A stretch of DNA of 64,000 bases. Source: an uncultured Planctomycetaceae bacterium (GTDB lineage Bacteria > Planctomycetota > Planctomycetia > Planctomycetales > Planctomycetaceae). A program made the translations under genes and the position numbers. Positions 11,121-22,153 of the stretch are shown here, in pieces (the first letter of the stretch is position 1; every line of letters begins with the position of its first letter). The DNA is taken from positions 83,349-147,348 of the forward strand of contig CAIQIE010000101.1 of NCBI GenBank assembly GCA_903871805.1. Direction: 5' to 3'. The notes below the pieces were generated by a model that ran no database searches, was not told the origin of the DNA, and was given only the letters and a program-made list of their open reading frames with translations.

Positions 11121-11574
11121 GCCGCCCGCAAGTGTTCGTGCTGCAGGCACCTGACCGAGATCCAGGGCAACTTCGGGAGGAATTTGCGGAGCTGTGGGAC
11201 TGAACCAGGTGCATTCCCCTGTTTTCGCCGGTATGATTTCCACGAATCTTCGGGATTTCGCGAATCCGTTTTTAAACAGTCGGGCGTTTTTCGGAAGATC
11301 GGAAAACAAACACTCGATTGAAAGCTCTGAAGCATGACAGCAGCATGCCTGAAGGCGGCTCTCGTTCAGGTAGCTGTTTGCAGACGCAGCAGGAAATCCA
11401 ACTCTCCTTTAAAGTTCGTCCCGACTACAAAAGCCCCCGGGCTAAAGACGTTGTCGCAGGCCAACGGAATAAGGAAGCTGCTGATGATGATGTATTGGGG
11501 TGCTGATATGCTGTCACTGGACCAGTTGATGAAGGTCCGCCGTAATCAGGGAACATGCGTGGGCTACAACGACA

Positions 11575-14496
11575 TTGTTTGTCACGGGATACGGGATCAT
11601 GAGAAGTTTCCGGTCAGCCATTCTGATGTCATTCTGCATTTGGGGACGGATTGGTACAGAGTACTGCGCAGGTGACGAGACATCCGCGTTGAAGGAAAAA
11701 CCTGCGCTGGACTCTGCAAAGATCGACTTTTTCGAACAGAAGATTCGACCGGTCCTTGTTCAGCACTGTTATTCCTGCCACGCCACGGATGCGAAGGAAA
11801 TTCGAGGCGGGCTTGTGCTGGATTCACGGGAAGGCCTGCGCATTGGGGGTGATTCCGGTCCGGCGGTGGTCGAGGGACATCCTGAAGACAGCGAACTGCT
11901 GCGAGCGCTGAAGCACGAATCCGTTCAGATGCCTCCGGATCAAAAACTTTCGGACGCCGTCATTCGGGATTTTGAAAGATGGATTCGCGACGGAGCGAGT
12001 GATCCGCGAACGGGCAGCGTCGCCGTCCGCCGCGGACACATTGACGTGGAACTGGGGCGGAAGTTCTGGTCCTTTCAGCCAATCAGCAAAGTGGTCGTTC
12101 CCAACGCAGGCGAGGGATGGGTTCGCAACGAAGTGGATCACTTTATTGCCGCCGGCCATCGTGCAGCGGGCGTCTCAATGCCCCCGCAGGATGCCTCGCC
12201 TGAAGTGATATTAAAACGTCTGTACCTAACCCTGACAGGTCTGCTTCCATCACCACAAGAGCAGCGGGACTTCGCGACACACTATGCTCAGTCGCCTGAT
12301 ACAGCAATTCCGGAGGTGGTGGATCGGCTGCTGAATTCACCGCGTTATGGTGAGCGATGGGGACGGCACTGGCTGGACGTCGTTCGCTTTGCAGAGTCCA
12401 CGGGTGGCGGCCGCAGCATGATGTTTCCGGACGCATGGCGATTTCGCGATTATGTGATTCGGTCATTTCAGAATGACAGACCGTTTCCTGAATTGATTCG
12501 TGAACATCTGGCTGGTGATCTGCTGGCTGGTGCTTCAGATGCGCAGCATGACGAACAGCTGATTGGCGCTGGTTATCTGATGCTGGGGGCAATCAACTAT
12601 GAAGAACAGGATAAAGAACAGCTGAGAATGGATGTGGTGGATGAACAGATCGATTCCATGGGACGCACCTTCCTTGGAATGACACTGGGCTGTGCTCGCT
12701 GCCATGATCACAAGTTCGACCCCATACCGACTGCGGATTACTACGCGCTCGCCGGCATTTTTCGCAGTACCAGATCATTAACACCGGGCAATGTCTGCGG
12801 CTGGGTGACAAAGCCACTACGGCAGGGGGCGGATCAGGCGGCGATCGAGGCATGGGCCGCTCGTGACAAAGAACTGGAACAACAGATCGCAGAGTTGAAG
12901 AAAAAGCCGCGGGCAAACGAATCCGTTCAGGGCAGGGCTTTCAATAAACTTCCAGGAATCGTCGTCGATGACAGCGACGCGGTACTTGACGGTGAGTGGA
13001 CGCCGTCCATGTTCCAACCTCCCTTTATCGGAGAAGGATACCGACACAGTGGCATGCCACGGAAAGGATTGACCGCAACCTATGCTGTCAGAATCCCTGC
13101 CGATGACGAATACCTTGTGCGGATGGTCGTCAATCATGGCGGCAGTCGTTCAGAGCAGGTCCCCGTGGTAATTTTTCATGCCGATGGCGAAACACAACTG
13201 CTGGTCAATCAAAAAGTGACACCACCCGGTGATGGTGTCTTTGCAGAACTCGGACGGTTTCGTTTTGAAGCATCTGCCACCGCCAAAGTCATTATCAAAG
13301 CATCCGATGCTGCTCCCGGGCATGTCATTATCGATGCGATTCACTTTCTCCCCACATCCCAGGTGTCCGACCTGAGACGGGGGGAAGCCCTCGCGACTGC
13401 CGTGAATCGTCCGGTGCCTGCCGGGGATTCGCTGAAAGCAGCAGAGGATCTTCGGAAGGAACATGCAAAGAAGAAGCCGATCCTGCCGGTCGCGATGTGT
13501 GTCAATGACGAAACGGAAGTGGGAGACTGGCATCTGCATATCCGCGGTGAAATCCGGAATCCGGGTCCGATTGTGCCACGTGGGTTTCTGCAGGTCGCAA
13601 CTCAGGGAAGCATGGCCCGGCAACTCAGTCCCGCAGGAAAATCCTCCAGTGGACGACTGGAACTGGCCGAGTGGATCGCTTCATCAGAAAATCCTCTGAC
13701 AGCTCGTGTATGGGTTAACCGGCTCTGGTTGCATGTGATGGGCGCCGGGATTGTCCGGACCCCCGATAATTTCGGTCAGACGGGCCAGAAACCCACGCAC
13801 CCCGAACTGCTGGACTACCTTGCATGGACACTGATTCATGCGGATCAGTGGTCGACAAAAGCTATGCTCCGGAGACTCTGCACATCCCGCACGTTTCGGA
13901 TGTCTTCGATCGCAGCGTCTGGCCAGGAAACGTCGGATCCGGAAAATCATTGTTGGACGCACAGCGTTCGAAGACGCCTTGACGCAGAGAGTCTCAGAGA
14001 CTGCATGCTTCAGACCTCGGGACGTCTGGACCTGTCAGTTACCGGCGGACTGCGCATCGCAAAACTGTCAACGTATGACAATGAGTACCGGCATGAAGAA
14101 CATCCGATGAACTGCCGAAGCATCTTCGTTCCGGTCTTCCGAAACACGATGCTGGATCTGTTCGAGATCTTTGATGCGGCAAACCCAAATTCTGTCACGG
14201 GCATAAGAACGCAGAGCAATCGTCCCGCTCAGGCGCTGTACATGATGAACAGTCCCTTTGTGGTGGAACAGTCCAGACATGCCGCCGAATATTTCCTCGG
14301 CCAGCAAGAACTGGACAAGCTGACAATCGAACAGCAGGTGCAGCTTGCTGTTCGATCAGTGTTGTGTCGTCAGGCTGCAGACGCGGAGATCCAGTTGCTG
14401 TGTGATCATGTTCGCAGCAATCCGGAGTCTGCGGATCTCTGGGCAACCGTCTTTCACGCACTTTATTCCAGTATTGATTTTCGCTACATCCATTAA
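11575..14496 (+). CDS. PSCyt1 + DUF1549 (PSCyt2) + DUF1553 (PSD1) protein
   Basis: 'VLVQHCYSCHATDAKEIRGGLVLDSREGLRIGGDSGPAVVEG', 'GERWGRHWLDVVRFAES', 'LGCARCHDHKFDPIPTADYYALAGIF' and C-terminal 'NRPAQALYMMNSPFV'. Confidence 0.95.
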   Translation: MFVTGYGIMRSFRSAILMSFCIWGRIGTEYCAGDETSALKEKPALDSAKIDFFEQKIRPVLVQHCYSCHATDAKEIRGGLVLDSREGLRIGGDSGPAVVEGHPEDSELLRALKHESVQMPPDQKLSDAVIRDFERWIRDGASDPRTGSVAVRRGHIDVELGRKFWSFQPISKVVVPNAGEGWVRNEVDHFIAAGHRAAGVSMPPQDASPEVILKRLYLTLTGLLPSPQEQRDFATHYAQSPDTAIPEVVDRLLNSPRYGERWGRHWLDVVRFAESTGGGRSMMFPDAWRFRDYVIRSFQNDRPFPELIREHLAGDLLAGASDAQHDEQLIGAGYLMLGAINYEEQDKEQLRMDVVDEQIDSMGRTFLGMTLGCARCHDHKFDPIPTADYYALAGIFRSTRSLTPGNVCGWVTKPLRQGADQAAIEAWAARDKELEQQIAELKKKPRANESVQGRAFNKLPGIVVDDSDAVLDGEWTPSMFQPPFIGEGYRHSGMPRKGLTATYAVRIPADDEYLVRMVVNHGGSRSEQVPVVIFHADGETQLLVNQKVTPPGDGVFAELGRFRFEASATAKVIIKASDAAPGHVIIDAIHFLPTSQVSDLRRGEALATAVNRPVPAGDSLKAAEDLRKEHAKKKPILPVAMCVNDETEVGDWHLHIRGEIRNPGPIVPRGFLQVATQGSMARQLSPAGKSSSGRLELAEWIASSENPLTARVWVNRLWLHVMGAGIVRTPDNFGQTGQKPTHPELLDYLAWTLIHADQWSTKAMLRRLCTSRTFRMSSIAASGQETSDPENHCWTHSVRRRLDAESLRDCMLQTSGRLDLSVTGGLRIAKLSTYDNEYRHEEHPMNCRSIFVPVFRNTMLDLFEIFDAANPNSVTGIRTQSNRPAQALYMMNSPFVVEQSRHAAEYFLGQQELDKLTIEQQVQLAVRSVLCRQAADAEIQLLCDHVRSNPESADLWATVFHALYSSIDFRYIH

Positions 14497-14537
14497 TCCG
14501 GGTTCCAACTACGGTATCTCTGTAACAGGCTGAAAAT

Positions 14538-14933
14538 ATGGCAAAGAATGTCTTTGGTGGTGACCTGCTGGCGTGTTCTGAAGATCCGATGACCGGATTC
14601 TTTCGCAATGGCAAATGCGAGACCTGCGGAGAAGACACTGGCATGCACACAGTGTGTGCTGAAATGACAGCAGAATTCCTCGCATTTTCAAAGGCGGCTG
14701 GAAACGACCTGTCCACACCGATGCCTATGTATCGATTTCCAGGCCTGAAGCCCGGAGATCGCTGGTGCCTCTGTCTGCCACGCTGGTTGCAGGCCCTTGA
14801 AGCCGGGGCCGCTCCAAGGCTTTATCTGAAGGCCACACATATCTCTGCGATAGAACATATCTCCATGGATGTGATGCTGGAATACGCCGTGGATGCTGAC
14901 GACTATGTACCCGACGAGCCGATGGATGATTAA
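14538..14933 (+). CDS. DUF2237 family protein
   Basis: 'NVFGGDLLACSEDPMTGFFRNGKCETCGEDTGMHTVCAEMTAEFLAFSKAAGNDLSTP..FPGLKPGDRWCLC'. Confidence 0.93.
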   Translation: MAKNVFGGDLLACSEDPMTGFFRNGKCETCGEDTGMHTVCAEMTAEFLAFSKAAGNDLSTPMPMYRFPGLKPGDRWCLCLPRWLQALEAGAAPRLYLKATHISAIEHISMDVMLEYAVDADDYVPDEPMDD

Positions 14934-15006
14934 TCCCCCACCTGCCTGTTATCCTGTCTTACGATTGACGTTTTAACTGTCCTCTGTTCTGAAACGAACT
15001 GCTGTC

Positions 15007-16476
15007 ATGACATTTCCTTTGTGTAGTGTGTCTGCGGGTCTGGTAAAAAACGGTTGCTCTGCTGCAGCGTTTCTGCTGAGTTTGGGTCTCTGCGCGGCGC
15101 CGCATCACGTTGCCGCAGAAGACTTTAGTATTTCACCATTGACGCCTGAAGAAAAGCAGGCGATGTCCGGCATCGAGCAATCTGAGGTGCTTTCCACAAT
15201 CTCCTTTTTGGCCTCGGATGAACTTGCTGGCCGAGACACTCCGTCACCGGAACTGAACATTGCTGCCTCTTACGTGGCATCGCGTTTCCGTGGGGCAGGG
15301 CTTGAGGGGCTGGGGCCGGATGGCAGCTTTTATCAGACACATGAACTGACCCAGCATGGACCTCCCATCGGAACCGTGGTTCTGAAACAGGGCGATCGGA
15401 CCGTGGATGTGATTGGAGCAGTATTCGGTGGCGACGATCAGGTACTTGTCAAAGCCGGTATCACTTCGGACAACTCCGGGGCCTCAGTCAAAGGCGCCAT
15501 CGTTCTGATTGACGAACCCTCACTGCCACCGCAGGCGGCCACGAATGTGTCTGCGGCCACTGTAACCCTCGCTCGACGGGTGCTGCCACTGGTCACTCAA
15601 GGGGCTGTGGCTGTGCTCATTCGAACAGGAAAAGACAGTCCGCTTCCCGAGGTATTGCAGCTGATGCGCGGGCGTCCCCTGATGCTGCCGGCCCAGTTGC
15701 AGGTCGCACTTCCCGTAGTGCTGATCCCGTCTGAAACAACGTTACAGGGGGAAATTGAACTCGCAGTACCACCACGCTCTGTGACTGTTTCGCCGGTCAA
15801 AAATGTTGTCGCCATACTCCGAGGCAGTGATCCGAACAAATCCAGCGAGGCCATCGTATTCTCTGCTCATCTGGACCATATCGGACGACTTTCCGGCGAT
15901 CGCGACGGGGACACGATCAACAACGGCGCAGATGACAATGCAACCGGAGTCACAGCGGTGGTAACGCTGGCAGACGCCTATGCCGCCTTGCCGCAAAAAC
16001 CAGCGAGATCAGTCATTTTCATGACGTTCTGGGGAGAGGAAAAAGGATTGCTCGGCTCGAAATACTATTGCGAGAATCCTCTTTGGCCCCTGGAGAAAAC
16101 CGTTGCCAATATCAATATCGAAATGATCGGCAGACCCGAAACGGGAGCGGAAGAAAAAATGTGGGGAACCGGCTGGACTCGCAGTTCACTCGGTCAGCAA
16201 ATGGCCGCAGGGGCCAGTCGCGCAGGGGTTGAGGTCTTTCATCGGGAAGATGTCAGTGAGATGCTCTACGCCCGAAGCGACAATTACTCCTTCGTACAAA
16301 AAGGTGTGATTGCGCACAGTTTTTCTGCAGGCTCGCTGCACAGTGATTATCATCAGCCAACGGACGAGTACACCAGACTCAATATCGCTCACATGGCCCG
16401 TATTATCGAGGGGCTGTTTGCAGGAAGTCTTCCGCTCGCGAACGGCGAACTGACCCCTGCTGCTGTCGCGAAATAG
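15007..16476 (+). CDS. Secreted M28 family metallopeptidase
   Basis: Signal peptide; Zn-ligand motifs HLDHIG, GADDNATG, EEKGLLGS; terminal HSDYHQPTDEY. Confidence 0.93.
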   Translation: MTFPLCSVSAGLVKNGCSAAAFLLSLGLCAAPHHVAAEDFSISPLTPEEKQAMSGIEQSEVLSTISFLASDELAGRDTPSPELNIAASYVASRFRGAGLEGLGPDGSFYQTHELTQHGPPIGTVVLKQGDRTVDVIGAVFGGDDQVLVKAGITSDNSGASVKGAIVLIDEPSLPPQAATNVSAATVTLARRVLPLVTQGAVAVLIRTGKDSPLPEVLQLMRGRPLMLPAQLQVALPVVLIPSETTLQGEIELAVPPRSVTVSPVKNVVAILRGSDPNKSSEAIVFSAHLDHIGRLSGDRDGDTINNGADDNATGVTAVVTLADAYAALPQKPARSVIFMTFWGEEKGLLGSKYYCENPLWPLEKTVANINIEMIGRPETGAEEKMWGTGWTRSSLGQQMAAGASRAGVEVFHREDVSEMLYARSDNYSFVQKGVIAHSFSAGSLHSDYHQPTDEYTRLNIAHMARIIEGLFAGSLPLANGELTPAAVAK

Positions 16477-16527
16477 CCAGCAGGTCAGGAAGTCAGCATC
16501 AACGCATCACGCTCATACCCCGTGCCA

Positions 16528-18735
16528 TTATTTTTTGCCACCCAGACGGAAACGCGGAATAATCAGCGGGGCGCGTTTTGGAGTGTGTTCGGCAGACTTC
16601 TCAGTCTGGTGCTGAGGATTCATTGGCTGCATCAGCCCGGGGAATAATCCGGGCAGTAACCCCGGCAGCGTGACGGGCAGTACCACCGGCGTGTTCTCCG
16701 CACTCGCGGGGGGCGCCGGGAATTCTGTGGAGGTTATCCGAGGCTCAGCATCGACAGGCCCCAGTGGCGGGGCCCCGGGAATCGTGCCCGCCATCAGGCC
16801 CGGAAAAAGACCGGCAAGGTTACCAGGAAGAAAGCCGGGGATCGTTAATGTCGGGGCCGGAGGCAGCTGATCGGGAGAGATTGGCAACTTCCTGAGAATG
16901 GCCTGAGGTATCTGGCCCTGCATCGCACCATCAAATTCATTCAGAACACGCTGAACTTTCTTTTGATCCTTTTCTGAAAGCAGACTGGACTGTGAAACCT
17001 GTCTGGCAATTGTCACTGGATTCGCTTTTCCGGACTGCAGACTGACCAGAATTGACTGCACATCCCGAATCTGTGCCATCAGTTTCTGATTATCTTCAGC
17101 CAGATGCTGATACTCATCAGCAAATCGCAGTTTCAGTTTTTCCAGTTGTTCTGACGCGTGATCATTAACTTCCGCCAGCAGGCGATCTCTGGCCTTTTCC
17201 AGTTGATGGTAGAAGGCAGTCTGAACCCCTTCGGCAATCTGTTCGCCAATGTCGGAAGTCAGAGCAATGTCCGGTTTCTGAAGAGTGCCATTCAGGGCGA
17301 CTAACGCGTCAAGTGTCTTCACGGAGCCCAGTGCTTCGTTGGTGGCCTCCATGATCTCAGGTCGGATATCCTTCGATGCGTCAAAGCTCAACCCCTGAAT
17401 GTCTGATCGCAGATTGACAAAGCCCTGCATCTGATCGCCGGAGAAACGCAGCTTCATGTTCCATGCAAGGTTCCTGAGTGCTGCCTGAAACATCGCTTCT
17501 TCGCGTCGACCAGCGATCAGCTCAAAGCCATCCGAATCCTGGTATTCAGCATCCAGCTCGCTGCTGAGGATGTCGCCCGTTGCATCCACCGTCACATTCA
17601 ACCGCAATGGTTTTTTGCCAGCAGCAGTTAGCTGAAAGACACTGGGACGCCCCAGTAGTTTGGGATCTTCTGTCACATCCTTAACGCTGGCAGCATAAGG
17701 AATCATCTCTTCGTCGATGGAAATGGAGCCGGACAGCTGCAGATTCTTCAGATGCACTTCCGGTGCAGGACTGGTCAGCAGCACCGGAAATTGTCTGCCT
17801 GCACTCCGAGGTGGCCGAACCTGCGCAGCCAGATCTGACTGCCATTCCCTGATAGTTTCAATCCATGACAGTGTCTGCTGAATTCGCAGATACATGGCTT
17901 TGCCAAGCAGAGCCTGAGAAATCCGGGGCCCGTCAGGTTTCAACAGGGTAATTTTGTGCCTGATCATCTCCTGATCGTGCAGCCTTGCCGCATTCAGGGC
18001 CTCAAAGTCCGCTCGCACTTCCGGCGTGATGCCCTTGAGTTCATTCTGGAACTCCTGCGCTTCACGAAGAAGCGCGTCAGCTTCCTGTGCCAGCTGGAGA
18101 TATTTCTCGATTTGCTCCAGCGTATCACCCTGCTTCGCAGATTTGAATTTCTCGTCCAGAGCGCGCACCCGCGGCTCCATCGCCTTCGCTCGATCTTCCA
18201 GCTCACTGAATCGCGTATCCCATCGGGAATAGATTCCTGATCCTACGCGATACGTTTCCAGAAGATTGGGATCCAGCTGATCCCGTACCTGCTTCGAAAG
18301 CTGCGCCAGCCATTCGTCGCCCAGTTCAGTGACCTTCTCTGACAACCACGAAGGCTCCGTCGATGTCGGGACTTCCGATTTCTCCAACTGTCCGTCATCA
18401 CTGCGCGCAGTATCAAATTTCAAGTTTTCAATACGACCGTCGTCAATCACAAAGCGACGCATTGAAAGCGATCGAGACTCCAGCTGCAGGTGCATTCGTT
18501 CAAATTCAAACAGATTCCTGCCACTACGTCGCGCACTGGCGACCGCGACGTTATCGACACTGACTGTCGGAGGAAAAAACTGCGTTCGCAGGTTCGCGAT
18601 ATCGACTTTTGCACCCGAGACCGACTGCAGTGCCTGTACCACAGAATATCTGAGCAGCGGGTCCATGCCCCACTTCATAAACCCCCAGAGGCAGACAACG
18701 ATTATCAGGCGGGGTAAAATCCATTTCCAGCGCAT
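16528..18735 (-). CDS. TIGR03545 family protein (AsmA-like envelope protein)
   Basis: N-terminal TM then 'VDIANLRTQFFPPTVSVDNVAVA' and long coiled-coil; adjacent to TIGR03546 partner. Confidence 0.8.
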   Translation of the reverse strand: MRWKWILPRLIIVVCLWGFMKWGMDPLLRYSVVQALQSVSGAKVDIANLRTQFFPPTVSVDNVAVASARRSGRNLFEFERMHLQLESRSLSMRRFVIDDGRIENLKFDTARSDDGQLEKSEVPTSTEPSWLSEKVTELGDEWLAQLSKQVRDQLDPNLLETYRVGSGIYSRWDTRFSELEDRAKAMEPRVRALDEKFKSAKQGDTLEQIEKYLQLAQEADALLREAQEFQNELKGITPEVRADFEALNAARLHDQEMIRHKITLLKPDGPRISQALLGKAMYLRIQQTLSWIETIREWQSDLAAQVRPPRSAGRQFPVLLTSPAPEVHLKNLQLSGSISIDEEMIPYAASVKDVTEDPKLLGRPSVFQLTAAGKKPLRLNVTVDATGDILSSELDAEYQDSDGFELIAGRREEAMFQAALRNLAWNMKLRFSGDQMQGFVNLRSDIQGLSFDASKDIRPEIMEATNEALGSVKTLDALVALNGTLQKPDIALTSDIGEQIAEGVQTAFYHQLEKARDRLLAEVNDHASEQLEKLKLRFADEYQHLAEDNQKLMAQIRDVQSILVSLQSGKANPVTIARQVSQSSLLSEKDQKKVQRVLNEFDGAMQGQIPQAILRKLPISPDQLPPAPTLTIPGFLPGNLAGLFPGLMAGTIPGAPPLGPVDAEPRITSTEFPAPPASAENTPVVLPVTLPGLLPGLFPGLMQPMNPQHQTEKSAEHTPKRAPLIIPRFRLGGKK

Positions 18736-18795
18736 GCTGTACTCTCTTCAGACAGTCTACAGTCTCAGGAATGATGCTCAGTGAGAATTGTGACG

Positions 18796-19326
18796 CTATT
18801 CCACGGCACTCAACCGATTTGCCACTTCCGCTCCCGTCAACACTCGCAGCAGCCACGAACGTTTCGCATACATCGACAAAACGCCGGAGTATCGCTGAAA
18901 TAGTGGCCGAGTCGCAAAATGTACGGGCAGCATCAAGATCAGCCCTGTAACGAAACTTCCCATCACTATCGAATTGTCAAAATCCGTCCATGGAACCCAC
19001 GGGATGTCGTAAAGCCATGTCCACGTTCCAGCCAGAGACGGCTGTGAAAGCACGTACCACCCAATCTGGTCAAAGAGCGAATCACAGGAGACCGCTATTG
19101 TCGCGGCCAGCATTGCCCCCAGCGCTGCGACCGCAAGGTTCAATCGCGTCGCTGCGAGGATCAACCCCAGTGAGATTGCCAGCAGGTTACCTTTCGGAAC
19201 CAGCCCGAGCAGTATCCCAAAGGCCAACCCCATCGACTTCTGTCGCGGAGTTGTCTCGAAGATCATCGCACTCAACAACAATCTTAAAGGTCGCAGAATC
19301 AGAAACATGTGGCATCCTTGTTTCAC
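18796..19326 (-). CDS. TIGR03546 family membrane protein
   Basis: 'FILRPLRLLLSAMIFETTPRQKSMGLAFGILLGLVPKGNLLAI..' characteristic; pairs with TIGR03545 gene. Confidence 0.82.
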   Translation of the reverse strand: MKQGCHMFLILRPLRLLLSAMIFETTPRQKSMGLAFGILLGLVPKGNLLAISLGLILAATRLNLAVAALGAMLAATIAVSCDSLFDQIGWYVLSQPSLAGTWTWLYDIPWVPWTDFDNSIVMGSFVTGLILMLPVHFATRPLFQRYSGVLSMYAKRSWLLRVLTGAEVANRLSAVE

Positions 19327-19742
19327 AACGCATGACGCCGCCCATCCTGAGAACAGTCCGCGTCATTTCATTTGTCACAACCCTCGAAGCATGCGTGCAC
19401 ACGCCCTTCCAGATCAATTCCGGTTCCGGATAATGCAGAGCCCACCTGAAAACCCGGATTCTTTCACTCGCAGACATTCGGCCAATTCTGCCAGTGCATC
19501 GCTGAAAACAATCGCGTCTGCCGAACCAGCAGGACCGGCAGATTCTCCGACTGCCAATCCGCCGCTCTCTCATGTCTCTGTCGGGAAAAAATTCCTTCGA
19601 CCGTTAAACTGATACCCCGTGGGAAACTCTGCGGTTTCTGACCAGGTCTGCCGAGCAGATGACAGCAGTCTTTCCCGGTCACAAATATCTCGGTCAGGCT
19701 TGACCACCGATCCCTCTCTACGCGTACCGGAGATTCTGTTCA

Positions 19743-20255
19743 ATGTCTTCTCAGTCATCGCTGGATCTGCATGCCGCATCACTCTTTCAGTCGCTGATTA
19801 GTTCAAAGCAGAATCTGGTGCTGGCAGAAAGTTGCACGGGGGGCCTGATTGCTGCAACGCTGGCTCGCTTGCCCGGTATCTCGGGATACCTTGCTGGCAG
19901 TTTCGTGGTGTACCAGATCAACAGCAAGGTCCACTGGCTGGGGGTCTCACAGGAACTCATCGATACAGAGAATGTTGTCAGCGAGCAGGTGGCTGTCAGC
20001 ATGGCCAAAGGAGCGTTGACATGTACTCCACATGCCAGCGTGTCGCTGGGGATCACTGGACATCTTGGCCCCGGTGCTCCCTCCGAACTGGACGGTGTTG
20101 TCTGGATCGCTGTCAGTTCCTGCGATGGAACATCCGTTACAAGACAAGTGCTGCTGCCGCCTCGGGCAGATCTGTCAGACCTGCAACTTCGCCACCACCG
20201 CCAGCAAATGGCCACTGAACAGGCGATGGTCATGCTGCGGGATTTTTTGGACTAA
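19743..20255 (+). CDS. CinA family protein (nicotinamide-nucleotide amidohydrolase domain)
   Basis: 'AESCTGGLIAATLARLPGISGYLAGSFVVYQINSKVHWLGV' and 'GITGHLGPG'. Confidence 0.93.
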   Translation: MSSQSSLDLHAASLFQSLISSKQNLVLAESCTGGLIAATLARLPGISGYLAGSFVVYQINSKVHWLGVSQELIDTENVVSEQVAVSMAKGALTCTPHASVSLGITGHLGPGAPSELDGVVWIAVSSCDGTSVTRQVLLPPRADLSDLQLRHHRQQMATEQAMVMLRDFLD

Positions 20256-20383
20256 TCACACAATCAAAGCCTGCAAAACCCTATCGCAGAAATATCGAGG
20301 GGTTTCCACACACTGATTGCGGCAATCGTTTCCTGGCCTCACACTGATTGCAGCGACAATCCACGACCGCTGAAACCAGAAAA

Positions 20384-20420
20384 CAAAAACAGCCATCGCT
20401 GGTGTTACCCTGCGATGGCT
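20384..20420 (-). terminator. Rho-independent terminator downstream of tRNA-Gln
   Basis: AGCCATCGC...GCGATGGCT hairpin followed on the minus strand by TTTTTG. Confidence 0.7.
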
Positions 20421-20433
20421 GATTTCAGACAAT

Positions 20434-20504
20434 TACCCCGTAGGGATTTGAACCCCAACTGACAGTGCCAGAAACTGTAGTGCTACCAGTTACACCACGG
20501 GGTA
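20434..20504 (-). tRNA. tRNA-Gln (anticodon CUG)
   Basis: Minus strand folds as cloverleaf: acceptor TACCCCG/CGGGGTA, D arm, anticodon arm ACAGT-TTCTGGC-ACTGT, T arm TGGGG-TTCAAAT-CCCTA. Confidence 0.92.
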
Positions 20505-20668
20505 TCGTGGTCTACCGAACTTGACCTCGGTACGGGGGAAGATGGTAACGTCCAATGCCATCCATGTAAAGCGTGCCTTTTTTTGATTGCGATAACTCTC
20601 GCAAGACAGAAATTTCGCCAGATTTTTGCAGAAAAGGATTGAAATCCGCTGCTCCACTCCAACCAGCG

Positions 20669-21952
20669 TCACTCCTGAGCAAATGTCGATTCCCGCCCAA
20701 CCATATAGGAAATGGCCAGATGGGGCGTCTCCAGACGCTTTTCTCCCTGTCCTACAGACCGCACTCCCGCTTCAACAAGACCCGTTGTCAACAGCGTTCT
20801 CTCGAGTGGACACGCTGCTTTTCCCGTGACAAATGTGGCTTCCGCTTTGGCCATCAGCTCGGCCGAGTACGCCACGTTGGGAACGGAGGGTAAATAAAAC
20901 AGCGTGGACAATGGTTGTTCCTGCCCGCGAATCTTCGCCGCAAACGTAAAGTCTCCCACAAGACCATTCATCAGCAGCATCGTAGCCTTCATTCCATCCG
21001 CATACTCAATGCGATAAGCCACAGGCTCCGCAACCCACTCCTGCATCTGCTTCCGCGTCGGAAAACGATGGCTATAGGTCTCCGGCTGAGTCAACGTCTG
21101 ACTGCGCGAAAGACAGGCTTCGAACAACTGTGAATTCCAGCCGCCAGCCTGCCAGTTTCCGGCATCCATCGCCCTCCAGACCGAATCTCCCTTCAGCCCC
21201 TGAACAGCCACCACGCCCGTCTCACCCCCACGTCTGCGCTCCGCCATACACTGAATCACCTCCAGCGCATGAAAGTCGTAACTGTCCATCCCACCAATCG
21301 CCAAACACAGCACCTCGTCAACTTCAGCCCCGAATGGAAGATCCACGGCAGGCATTCTCCAGGTTCCGGGCAGGGAGGAACCCGCTGCGAACGCAAACTT
21401 CAGTTCGCGAGAAAGATCATACATCTCCCGTGCCCATTCCCACTTCCATGATAAATGCTTGTCGTTAAAGACAGGCACCGCGCGACCATCCGCCCGAAAG
21501 ACATCCGTTGCCTGTTTGAATAGCTCGTAACGGGGATATTGGGTCTGTCCAAACTTCGTCACCTCGTACTTCCCGTGCTCGCCAATCAGCAGAACAGCAT
21601 CCACAGCCAGCTTGTCGCCGCCACACCGAAGCGCCTCAGCCACCGTTGGATAAATCGGAAATCCAAATTCCGCAGAGCGCTGACGGCTAAGATCATTGGA
21701 CGGAAACTGATCAACATACGCCGAAACCACACTCAACGCCGGTGTGTGCCATCGGCCTCCCCGCGGATAGCCAACCAGAAAACGCTCAGCCATATGCCAG
21801 GCATGCGAATGATAACGCCACTCAGTCGTCAGCACCGCCAGCCGACCCCGTGTTCCCTTTTGCTGCGAAGACTGATCCTGCGCGGCATGCAGCACGCCCT
21901 GCGAAAGCAGCCCCGCGCCTGTCATCTCAAGAAACGCCCGTCGGTTCAACAT
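20669..21952 (-). CDS. Tat-signal-containing conserved hypothetical protein
   Basis: 427 aa ORF; N-terminus MLNRRAFLEMTGAGLLSQG resembles twin-arginine signal. Confidence 0.82.
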   Translation of the reverse strand: MLNRRAFLEMTGAGLLSQGVLHAAQDQSSQQKGTRGRLAVLTTEWRYHSHAWHMAERFLVGYPRGGRWHTPALSVVSAYVDQFPSNDLSRQRSAEFGFPIYPTVAEALRCGGDKLAVDAVLLIGEHGKYEVTKFGQTQYPRYELFKQATDVFRADGRAVPVFNDKHLSWKWEWAREMYDLSRELKFAFAAGSSLPGTWRMPAVDLPFGAEVDEVLCLAIGGMDSYDFHALEVIQCMAERRRGGETGVVAVQGLKGDSVWRAMDAGNWQAGGWNSQLFEACLSRSQTLTQPETYSHRFPTRKQMQEWVAEPVAYRIEYADGMKATMLLMNGLVGDFTFAAKIRGQEQPLSTLFYLPSVPNVAYSAELMAKAEATFVTGKAACPLERTLLTTGLVEAGVRSVGQGEKRLETPHLAISYMVGRESTFAQE

Positions 21953-22153
21953 TCTGATCTCCCTGAGTCACGGTCAGCACACCAGCAGAATTTCGACAGT
22001 TCCTTCGACAATTCAAGGTCCCCAGCCACCACGGACACACCCACCAGAACAGCGCCGCACGCGGTCATTGCCCACCGTCCGCCAAACTCTCGTGGAGCGA
22101 GGAATACAACCCGCGCACTACTCAACTGACCGCAATTTTTTCCCGGTGAATCA

